A DNA stretch of 9,154 nt, from NCBI GenBank assembly GCA_026989995.1, contig JALSIO010000764.1, forward strand, positions 1 to 9,154, written 5' to 3'. The notes below the pieces were generated by a model. It saw only the letters and a list, made by a program, of their open reading frames with translations, did not search any database and was not told the origin of the DNA. The translations under genes were made by a program, and so were the position numbers. Source of the stretch: Myxococcales bacterium (GTDB lineage Bacteria; Myxococcota_A; UBA9160; JALSIO01). This document shows positions 1-5,232 of this stretch, one piece after another; the first letter of the stretch is position 1; the number at the start of each line of letters is the position of its first letter.

Positions 1-330
1 GTGAGCACACCGGCGGAGCGGCGGGTCGCGGCGCTCCGCCGGGAGCTCCGGGAGCGCACCGGCTTCCGCCGCGCGCTTCGCCTCGGCTCCTCCGGTGGGG
101 GCGGGGCGGTGGAGCTGCTCGACCTCGGTGTCGCGGTGGCCGGCCGGGGGCTCGTGCCACGGGTCGCCTGGCGCGCGCGGCCGGGAGCCGCCGATCCCGG
201 TGCGGCGCGCACCGTGCGCGACCGGCTGCTCGAGGCGATTCCGGAGCTGGCCTTCGAGTTCGGGCGGGTGCTCGTGGTGCCGGCGGGCTCGGGCGACGCG
301 GCGGCGGGCTGGCTGCTCCCGCTGTCATGA
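1..330 (+). CDS. Hypothetical protein, 109 aa (5' end uncertain)
   Basis: The frame opens with GTG at the first base of the window and closes with TGA at 328-330. I do not recognise the family. The N-terminal 30 residues are Arg-rich and likely helical (AERRVAALRRELRERTGF), followed by a Gly-rich turn (SSGGGG) and a hydrophobic stretch (VELLDLGVAVAG) that could be a beta-strand pair. There is no signal peptide, Cys pair or obvious membrane span. Strong G/C bias at third codon positions supports real coding. Because the window begins exactly at this codon, the true start may lie upstream and any ribosome binding site is out of view. It converges on the LuxR-type regulator. Its function cannot be told from the sequence. 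Confidence 0.5.
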   Translation: MSTPAERRVAALRRELRERTGFRRALRLGSSGGGGAVELLDLGVAVAGRGLVPRVAWRARPGAADPGAARTVRDRLLEAIPELAFEFGRVLVVPAGSGDAAAGWLLPLS

Positions 331-431
331 GACCGCTCCCGGGTCGCAGGGGCCGGCAGCTACCCGGGGGGCGGATCGCCTGGGCCTGCTCGCCGCCCCC
401 TTCCATGCCCTCGCACGCCCCTTCCTCACGG

Positions 432-446
432 GCGGCCGCCGGCCGC
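432..446. terminator. Possible bidirectional terminator hairpin between convergent genes
   Basis: GCGGCC (432-437) and GGCCGC (441-446) form a perfect 6-bp GC stem around a 3-nt loop. It lies in the 144-bp gap between the 109-aa gene, which ends at 330, and the regulator, which ends at 475. No T-run follows on either strand, so intrinsic termination is only suggested by position. Nothing else convincing is seen in 331-474. Confidence 0.25.
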
Positions 447-474
447 TGCGGCGGTGCCGCATCCGGCTCGCCGC

Positions 475-1128
475 TCAGCCGAGTGAGCCGATCCGGGCGG
501 CGCTTCGCAGCAGCAGGCCCACCAGCTCCGCCTGGCGGTGCGTCCCGGTCTTCGCGAAGACGGCCTTCAGGTGGCCGCGCACGGTGTGCCGGGAGACGCC
601 GAGCCCGTCGGCGATCTGATCGAGCGTCCGCCCGCGCGCGAGCTCGGCGGCGAAGGCCGCCTCCGCCGCCGTGAGCCCGTAGAGGGCGCGGAGCGCCTCG
701 GCGTCCGGGCCGGTGTCGCCTTCGGGGTCGATCACGTAGAGAACCGCGAGCCCCGCGCGGCGGGTTCCCGTGGCCACCACCTCGAGGCTTCGGCGGCACG
801 CCCCGCGCCCGAGGGAGAGCGAACGGTGGCCCCCTCGCGGCTCGCCCGCCAGGGCCTGGCAGACGATCTCGCGCAGGGCGGCGGTGTGGCGGCAGGTCCG
901 CCCCACGAGGTGGCCCCGCACCTCGGCGAGGCCGTCGCCGGCATCGAGCAGGCGCCGGGCCTCGCGGTTGCAGGCGGCGATCCGGCCGCTCTCGTCCACC
1001 AGGAGCACACCGAGCGGGAGGGCATCGAGGACGGCGAGCAGTGACTCGGCGTCCGGCGGCGTCGCCCGGACCTCGGGCAACCCGGGACGGGCGGCGGTCA
1101 GGTCGATCGAGCTCGGGGGTGCGGACAT
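475..1128 (-). CDS. PAS-domain LuxR-family transcriptional regulator
   Basis: A predicted cytoplasmic DNA-binding regulator of 217 aa. Residues about 28-132 look like a PAS sensor domain (core LDALPLGVLLVDESGRI, then an N-rich turn AACNREARRLL). Residues about 148-212 are a LuxR/GerE-type helix-turn-helix: LTAAEAAFAAELARG, the turn DQIADGLGVS, and the recognition helix SRHTVRGHLKAVFAKTG. There is no phospho-receiver domain and no autoinducer domain, so it probably senses a ligand or redox cue through PAS; this is inference. The frame stays open upstream through mutM. I chose the ATG at 1128 because AAGGAGG precedes it by 4 nt and the PAS domain begins soon after. It is divergent from mutM and may act on the intervening region, possibly on itself. 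The ligand and targets are unknown. Confidence 0.88.
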   Translation of the reverse strand: MSAPPSSIDLTAARPGLPEVRATPPDAESLLAVLDALPLGVLLVDESGRIAACNREARRLLDAGDGLAEVRGHLVGRTCRHTAALREIVCQALAGEPRGGHRSLSLGRGACRRSLEVVATGTRRAGLAVLYVIDPEGDTGPDAEALRALYGLTAAEAAFAAELARGRTLDQIADGLGVSRHTVRGHLKAVFAKTGTHRQAELVGLLLRSAARIGSLG

Positions 1129-1129
1129 G

Positions 1130-1136
1130 ACGCCTC
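1130..1136 (-). promoter_or_regulatory. Shine-Dalgarno of the LuxR-type regulator
   Basis: Read on the minus strand, this region gives GAAGGAGGCGTC immediately before the ATG at 1128. It is a near-consensus ribosome binding site that decides the start against the long open frame upstream. Confidence 0.75.
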
Positions 1137-1214
1137 CTTCGTGTGGCCGTCGGTTCGCTCGCGCGAGGACCGGATCCGGACACCCCCAGCATGCGCCTCC
1201 GCAGCCTTCCGGGC

Positions 1215-1230
1215 TGTGAATCCCTTCACA
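1215..1230. promoter_or_regulatory. CRP/FNR-like operator, site 1
   Basis: TGTGA-ATCCCT-TCACA matches the TGTGA-N6-TCACA core of E. coli-type CRP sites exactly. It extends to a 7-bp perfect inverted repeat, CTGTGAA-N4-TTCACAG (1214-1231). It is AT-richer than its surroundings and lies between divergent genes, 94 bp from the mutM start and 87 bp from the regulator start. No CRP-family gene is in the window, so the binding protein is unknown; the LuxR-type regulator next door is a possible alternative. Confidence 0.5.
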
Positions 1231-1254
1231 GGGGCGGGCCGTGCCAGCCCCGGA

Positions 1255-1270
1255 TGTGGGGTGCTTCACA
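1255..1270. promoter_or_regulatory. CRP/FNR-like operator, site 2
   Basis: TGTGG-GGTGCT-TCACA is the same palindrome with one mismatch, exactly 40 bp (about four helical turns) downstream of site 1. The two right halves share the 10-mer CTTCACAGGG (1224-1233 and 1264-1273). If mutM is leaderless with transcription starting at 1324, the site centre would be at -61.5, a classic class I activator position; that is inference. Confidence 0.45.
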
Positions 1271-1280
1271 GGGTTTGGGG

Positions 1281-1292
1281 GGGAGCGCTCCC
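1281..1292. repeat. 12-bp perfect palindrome in the mutM upstream region
   Basis: GGGAGCGCTCCC is self-complementary and lies between CRP-like site 2 and the mutM start. It may be a further operator or chance in GC-rich DNA. Confidence 0.25.
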
Positions 1293-1309
1293 GGGCCCGG
1301 CACGGTCTG

Positions 1310-1316
1310 CTACCCC
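1310..1316 (+). promoter_or_regulatory. Possible -10 element of mutM (leaderless mRNA)
   Basis: CTACCCC ends 7 nt before the mutM ATG and there is no purine-rich Shine-Dalgarno in between. A similar CTACC element precedes the alpha/beta hydrolase start at nearly the same distance. This fits a -10-like box of a leaderless transcript, but no -35 box is evident. Confidence 0.25.
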
Positions 1317-1323
1317 TCGGCCC

Positions 1324-2202
1324 ATGCCCGAGCTGCCCGAGGTCGAGGTCACGCGGCGCCGGCTCGCGCCCGTCCTGGTGGGGCGCCGCATCCGGCGGGC
1401 CCGGGTCTCCGGCGCGGCGCCCCTCTTCCTGACTCCCGCCCCGCTCCTCGCCCGGCGGCTTCGCGGGCGGGTCGCGCGTGCCGTGCGCCGCCACGGCAAG
1501 TACCTGCTCTTCGAGCTCGACGACGAAAGCCGGCTCGTGATCCACCTCGGCATGACCGGGCAGCTCTTCTCCTCCGCGGCCCGCAGCCCCCGGCTCCTCT
1601 CCGCCACCGCCCGTTCCGCCCTCTCGCCGGAGGAGCAGGCGTCGTTCCGGCCGGACGTGCACACGCACCTGCGCCTCTCCTTCGAGGACGGCGGGCCGGA
1701 GGTCTTCCTCCGGGACGTGCGTCGCTTCGGACGGGCCCTCCACCTCGCGCCCGGCGAGAGCCACCCCCGTCTCGAGCGCCTCGGTCCCGATGCGCTGCGG
1801 GTGACGGCGGGTGTGCTCCGGGAGGTCACCCGGGGTCGTCGGGCACCGATCAAGTCGATCCTCCTCGACCAGGCGCGTATCGCCGGGGTGGGCAACATCT
1901 ACGCCGACGAGGCCCTCTACCGGGCCGGCATCCGGCCCACGCGGCGGGCGGGGCGGCTCTCCGCCATCGACTGCGACCGGCTCGCGGGGGCCCTCCGCTT
2001 CGTGCTCCGGCGATCGCTCGAGACCGGTGGATCGAGCATCAGCGACTTCGTCGCGCCGGACGGCCGGGACGGCCGCTTCCAGGATGAGCGACGGGTCTAC
2101 GCCCGCGCCGGGGAGCCGTGCCTCGCCTGCGGGGTTCCGATCCGGCGGATGGTGGTGGCGCAGCGGAGCACCCACTACTGCCCGCGGTGCCAGCCGCGAT
2201 GA
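1324..2202 (+). CDS. mutM: Formamidopyrimidine-DNA glycosylase (Fpg/MutM)
   Basis: Bifunctional base-excision repair enzyme that removes 8-oxoguanine and formamidopyrimidines and nicks the abasic site by beta/delta elimination. The 292-aa product starts MPELPEVE, which supplies the mature N-terminal catalytic Pro and adjacent Glu. This fixes the ATG at 1324, since a longer frame would bury that Pro. Other family marks are HGKY (catalytic-region Lys59), HLGMTG (75-80), RRFG (133-136), the helix-two-turn-helix GVGNIYADEALYRAGI (188-203), and a C-terminal zinc finger with Cys266, 269, 286 and 289 plus RSTHYCPRC. The loop between HLGMTGQL and HTHL is about 20 residues longer than in E. coli. It is followed 70 bp later by the NFACT gene on the same strand, and is divergent from the regulator across two CRP-like sites. 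Confidence 0.97.
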   Translation: MPELPEVEVTRRRLAPVLVGRRIRRARVSGAAPLFLTPAPLLARRLRGRVARAVRRHGKYLLFELDDESRLVIHLGMTGQLFSSAARSPRLLSATARSALSPEEQASFRPDVHTHLRLSFEDGGPEVFLRDVRRFGRALHLAPGESHPRLERLGPDALRVTAGVLREVTRGRRAPIKSILLDQARIAGVGNIYADEALYRAGIRPTRRAGRLSAIDCDRLAGALRFVLRRSLETGGSSISDFVAPDGRDGRFQDERRVYARAGEPCLACGVPIRRMVVAQRSTHYCPRCQPR

Positions 2203-2263
2203 GGTGGCGGTCGTCCCGCAGGGGCGTCGGCCACCCGCCGCGCGCGCGGCGGCGCACCCGCGC

Positions 2264-2269
2264 GAGGAG
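2264..2269 (+). promoter_or_regulatory. Shine-Dalgarno of the NFACT/RqcH gene
   Basis: GAGGAG lies 3 nt before GTG 2273. The spacing is short, but it is the only purine-rich site near the expected N-terminus, and it supports this start over the GTG at 2204. Confidence 0.45.
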
Positions 2270-2272
2270 CCC

Positions 2273-3832
2273 GTGCTGAGCCGGGCGGAGCTCGACCGCG
2301 TGGCCCGCGTCCTCGAAGCCGAGCTCGGTGGCGCGCGCCTTGAGGAGGTGCGGGAGGCGGGGCCGAGCGAGGTTGCGCTCGCGCTCTACCGGGGCGGTGG
2401 AGCCGGAGGCCGGCGCACGCTTCGGCTGTCCTGCGACCCGGAGGCCGGGCGGGTCGAGGAGGTACCGGAGGCCGGCGCGGGTGCCGGGGTGCGCGACCCG
2501 CGCCGGCCTCGCCGGGGTGCCCGGGCGGCACCGCCTCCCCTCGTGGCGCTCCTGCGCCGACGCGGGGTGGGGGCTCGTCTTTCCGCGGCCGGGACGGTGG
2601 CCGGTGACCGTCACCTCCGGCTCGTCTTCGAGCGGACCGGATCCGAGGGGCCGGCGGAGCGCGTCGAGCTGCGGCTGCTGCTCATGGGGGGGCGGAGCAA
2701 CCTGCTCCTCCTCGACAGGGATGGGCGTCTGCTCGCCGCCCTCCGCCCGCTCCGGGCGACCCTCCGGGACGCGGTGCCCGGGCAGCCCTTCCGTGCGCCC
2801 GAGGCTCCGCCCCGGCCGGCGGGCCCGGATCGCTTTGCCGATCTCCCCGATCCGGATCTCCTCCGGGCCATCCACGAGCACTACCGGGAATGGGTCGGGA
2901 GGCGCGAGGGGGAGCAGCGCCTCGCGGCCCTCCGGCGGGCCTTCGCCCGCCGCAGACGTGCGCTCGAGCGCAAGCTCGCCCTCGTCGAGGGCGACCTCGC
3001 CGAGGCCGAGGCGGCCCGGGACCTGCGGCGGCAGGGAGAGCTCCTCAAGTCGGCCCTTCGCCGCGTGCGCCCCGGGGACCGGGAGGTGCTCGTGCGCGAC
3101 TTCGAGAGCGGAGAGGATGTCCGGGTCGCCCTCGACCCGGCGCTCTCGCCCGTCGCGAACCTCGAGCAGCTCTTCCGCCGCCACCGGAAGGCGACGCGCA
3201 AGGCGGCCCGGGCCCTCGCGGCGAAGGGGGAGGTCGAGGCGGAGCTCGCCCGGATCCTCGACCTCTCCCGGGAGCTCGAGGACCTCGCCGGCGCCGACGA
3301 TGCGGCTCTCCGGCGCTTTGCGGAGCGCCCGGAGGTGGCGCGGATCGTCGCCCGCTACGCGCCCCGCGAGCCCTCGCCGCAGCCGGATCGCGACCCCCGT
3401 GCCCGGCCCTTCGGCGATCTTCCGAAACGCCTCTGGCCCGCCCGCTACCGCTCCTCGGATGGCCTCGAGATCCTCGTGGGGCGCAGCGACGAGGGAAACG
3501 ACGTGCTCTCCACCCGGATCGCCCGGGGTCGGGATCTCTTCTGCCACCTCGACGGGGCGCCCGGGAGCCACGTGGTGATCCGAACCGGCGGCCGCCGGGA
3601 CGTTCCCAGCGAAACCCTCCTCGAGGCCTGCGAGCTCGCGGTGCACTTCTCGAAGGCGAAGGACGCCGACCGAGCCGACGTGCTCGTGGCGCAGGCCTCC
3701 CTCGTGCGCAAGCCGAAGGGGGCGAAGGCCGGTCTCGTGCAGGTTGCCGGGGGGCGCGTGGTGCATCTGCGCCGGGAGCCGAGGCGGCTCGAGCGCGTCC
3801 TCGACTCCCGGGAGCCCGAGGACGGGGGCTGA
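2273..3832 (+). CDS. NFACT family protein, RqcH-like ribosome quality-control factor
   Basis: A 519-aa member of the NFACT family (bacterial RqcH, eukaryotic Rqc2/NEMF; older name fibronectin-binding protein FbpA). RqcH binds stalled 50S subunits carrying peptidyl-tRNA and directs C-terminal Ala-tailing. NFACT-N covers roughly 1-180, with the tRNA-binding Asp-Arg pair preserved as GDRHLRLVF (D112, R113) and MGGRSNLLLLD (138-148). A charged, coiled-coil-rich middle spans about 195-345. NFACT-R (DUF814) runs about 385-500, with SSDGLEILVGRSDEGNDVL, APGSHVVIR (429-437), SETLLEACELAVHFSKAK and VRKPKGAKAGLV. The helix-hairpin-helix found between these parts in many RqcH proteins is not evident, and the protein is shorter than typical members (about 560-570 aa). 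The GTG start places the N-terminal helix LSRAELDRVARVLEAEL where the family begins. It sits 70 bp downstream of mutM and is probably co-transcribed. Family assignment is firm; an active Ala-tailing role is inferred. Confidence 0.88.
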   Translation: MLSRAELDRVARVLEAELGGARLEEVREAGPSEVALALYRGGGAGGRRTLRLSCDPEAGRVEEVPEAGAGAGVRDPRRPRRGARAAPPPLVALLRRRGVGARLSAAGTVAGDRHLRLVFERTGSEGPAERVELRLLLMGGRSNLLLLDRDGRLLAALRPLRATLRDAVPGQPFRAPEAPPRPAGPDRFADLPDPDLLRAIHEHYREWVGRREGEQRLAALRRAFARRRRALERKLALVEGDLAEAEAARDLRRQGELLKSALRRVRPGDREVLVRDFESGEDVRVALDPALSPVANLEQLFRRHRKATRKAARALAAKGEVEAELARILDLSRELEDLAGADDAALRRFAERPEVARIVARYAPREPSPQPDRDPRARPFGDLPKRLWPARYRSSDGLEILVGRSDEGNDVLSTRIARGRDLFCHLDGAPGSHVVIRTGGRRDVPSETLLEACELAVHFSKAKDADRADVLVAQASLVRKPKGAKAGLVQVAGGRVVHLRREPRRLERVLDSREPEDGG

Positions 3833-3844
3833 GCGGGTTGGTCG

Positions 3845-3879
3845 GGTGCCGGGGGCTTCGGAGGCCCCCCGGAGGCACC
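3845..3879 (+). terminator. Strong hairpin after the NFACT gene, candidate terminator
   Basis: GGTGCC (3845-3850) pairs with GGCACC (3874-3879). Inside, GGGGG (3851-3855) pairs with CCCCC (3866-3870), leaving a GGA bulge and a loop containing CTTCGG. It begins 12 nt after the NFACT stop. There is no T-run, as is common in very GC-rich genomes. Confidence 0.45.
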
Positions 3880-3890
3880 GGCTCCCCGTG

Positions 3891-3926
3891 CTCCCGCGCC
3901 CTCCCGGCGTGGCCCTCGCGCGGGAG
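3891..3926. terminator. Second hairpin in the convergent gap
   Basis: CTCCCGCGC (3891-3899) and GCGCGGGAG (3918-3926) are a perfect 9-bp inverted repeat around an 18-nt loop. It lies between the convergent NFACT and kinase genes and could serve as the terminator of the minus-strand kinase. No T-run is seen. Confidence 0.3.
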
Positions 3927-3970
3927 CGGCCGGGGGGTGCCGCCGGCAGCCGGGACCGGGCCCGCCCGGA

Positions 3971-3998
3971 GACGTCCGAAGCGGGGACGTCCGAAGCG
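3971..3998. repeat. 13-bp direct repeat, period 15
   Basis: GACGTCCGAAGCG occurs at 3971-3983 and again at 3986-3998. It is just downstream of the kinase stop (minus strand) in non-coding DNA. It may be a slippage product. No coding potential is seen elsewhere in 3833-4041. Confidence 0.6.
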
Positions 3999-4041
3999 CC
4001 GCGGAATCGCAGCGGTGGCCGAACGCGGAGGTCCCGGCCCC

Positions 4042-5172
4042 TCAGGTCCCGAGATGGCGCCGGAGCTCCGCTTCGCTCGCCAGCAGGGCACGCGCGAGTT
4101 CCCGCTGGGCGCGGTGGCGGTCGAGGTTGTGCCCCTCCCGGTGGACCCGAAAGTAGACGTCCCCCTCGAGGTGGTCGGCGAGGAAGCGAACCGCGTTCTC
4201 GAGCGCGAGCAGCGGCCCGCCGAGCGGCAGGGCTGCCCGTTCCCGCGGATCGAGCGCGTCGCCGATCCCGGCCAGGAAGCCCTCGGCGATCGCCCGGAGG
4301 TGGGAGGGGACGGGCCGGACCCGGTCGAGGACCGGCTCGTCCTCGGGCGCCGTCGAGCTCGCGGTGCGGACGAGCTCGCCGAAGTCCGCGAGCAGGGTTC
4401 CCGGCATCACCGTATCGAGGTCGATGACACAGAGGGCCCGGTCGGTCCGTTCGTCGAGGAGCAGGTTGTCGAGCTTGCAGTCGTTGTGGACCGCGCGGCG
4501 GGGGAGCCCCGCCACGTCGGCCTCGCGCAGGCGGACCGCCACCCCCTCGGCGAGCTCGAGGCTGGCGTCGAGATCCTGCCGCACCTCGGCCAGGCGGCCC
4601 GCGGGGTCGCGGAGGGCCGCGTCGCGGAGCTGCTCCAGCCGGTGGTCGAGGTCGTGGAAGCGGGGCAGGGGCTCGGCGAGGGTGCTGGTGGGAAGGTCCG
4701 AGAGGAGTCGGGCGAACTCACCGAAGGCCCGCGCCGCCTCGTGCGCCGTCGCCGGGCCGTCGACTGCCGATCGCGAGCGGGTTCCTTCGATGTAGGCGAA
4801 GGCGCGCCACACGGTGCCCTCCGGCATCCACACGAGGAGGCCCCCCTCCGCGGACTCGAGAGGGCGGAGCACCCGGCGCTCGAGATCCCGCACCCCGAGC
4901 CGCGCGAGGCGCTCCCGAAGGTGGGCGGTGACCACGGCCAGGTTGCCCGCCAGCACCTCGGGGTCGGGAAAGACACGCGTGTTGAGCCGCTGGAGGACCG
5001 CCCGGCGGACTCCCGCGGGAGTCCGGATCCCGACGGCGAAGGTGTCGTGGATGTGCCCGCTTCCGAGCGGAGCAGCCCCCACGGCTTCGCCGGGGAGACG
5101 GAGGGCCCGGGCCGCCCGGAGCGCGTCTTCGGGACGAGCGCGTCGCACCGGGGCGCAGGGTACCGGAGGCAC
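4042..5172 (-). CDS. Sugar kinase of the aminoglycoside phosphotransferase fold, NahK-like
   Basis: A 376-aa protein with the APH/choline-kinase fold. Its motif set resembles N-acetylhexosamine 1-kinase (NahK), which phosphorylates GlcNAc/GalNAc at the anomeric carbon; homologues are often labelled mucin desulfatase or phosphotransferase. Visible parts are the nucleotide loop GSGHIHDTF (37-45), AVLQRLNTRVF (58-68), the catalytic loop HNDCKLDN (229-236, Asp231 as base), the Mg-binding DLDTVMPG (251-258), DFGELVR (263-269), APEDE (275-279), RFLADHLEGDVYF (329-341) and GHNLDR (347-352). The start is taken as GTG 5172; no good ribosome binding site is visible, and GTG at residue 9 is an alternative. 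It is transcribed alone, divergent from the hydrolase operon. No glycoside phosphorylase or nucleotidyltransferase lies nearby, so the real substrate is open. Family confidence is high, substrate confidence low. Confidence 0.82.
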   Translation of the reverse strand: MPPVPCAPVRRARPEDALRAARALRLPGEAVGAAPLGSGHIHDTFAVGIRTPAGVRRAVLQRLNTRVFPDPEVLAGNLAVVTAHLRERLARLGVRDLERRVLRPLESAEGGLLVWMPEGTVWRAFAYIEGTRSRSAVDGPATAHEAARAFGEFARLLSDLPTSTLAEPLPRFHDLDHRLEQLRDAALRDPAGRLAEVRQDLDASLELAEGVAVRLREADVAGLPRRAVHNDCKLDNLLLDERTDRALCVIDLDTVMPGTLLADFGELVRTASSTAPEDEPVLDRVRPVPSHLRAIAEGFLAGIGDALDPRERAALPLGGPLLALENAVRFLADHLEGDVYFRVHREGHNLDRHRAQRELARALLASEAELRRHLGT

Positions 5173-5218
5173 GGCGCGGGGCGGCTCCCGGACCGGTGCG
5201 GGCGGGCTCCCCCGCGAC

Positions 5219-5224
5219 TACCTT
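5219..5224 (+). promoter_or_regulatory. Possible -10 element of the acyl-CoA operon
   Basis: TACCTT fits TANNNT and ends 8 nt before GTG 5233, with no clear Shine-Dalgarno between. The 60-bp gap 5173-5232 must hold promoters for both the kinase and the operon. No -35 box is evident. Confidence 0.25.
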
Positions 5225-5232
5225 CCCGAGCC

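Noticed and set aside
327..674. 115-aa frame starting with ATGA overlap after the first gene
   Set aside because: The start overlap is tempting, but the product is an Arg/Pro/Ala-rich low-complexity string that runs antisense into the conserved HTH of the regulator.
1141..1323. Longer MutM starting upstream of 1324
   Set aside because: Fpg chemistry needs the Pro directly after the initiator Met, which only the ATG at 1324 provides; the upstream part covers the operator region.
1129..2175. N-terminal extension of the LuxR-type regulator through mutM
   Set aside because: The frame is open but lies antisense to mutM and has no domain. The PAS domain and AAGGAGG both point to ATG 1128.
2204..2272. 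Earlier GTG start for the NFACT protein
   Set aside because: The extra 23 residues are Pro/Arg/Ala-rich with no family similarity, and GAGGAG lies directly before GTG 2273.
2039..3766. 575-codon open frame antisense to the NFACT gene
   Set aside because: It mirrors a well-supported NFACT gene, shows no recognisable domain, and is rich in Arg, Pro, Gly and Glu, as expected for an antisense frame of GC-rich coding DNA.
5181..5211. Direct repeat GGCTCCC in the kinase/hydrolase divergent gap
   Set aside because: Only 7 bp in very GC-rich DNA; chance cannot be excluded and no palindrome accompanies it.
2890..5232. Upstream part of a 1048-codon frame ending in the alpha/beta hydrolase
   Set aside because: It crosses the NFACT gene and runs antisense to the kinase, with no domain before the hydrolase; only the part from GTG 5233 is real.
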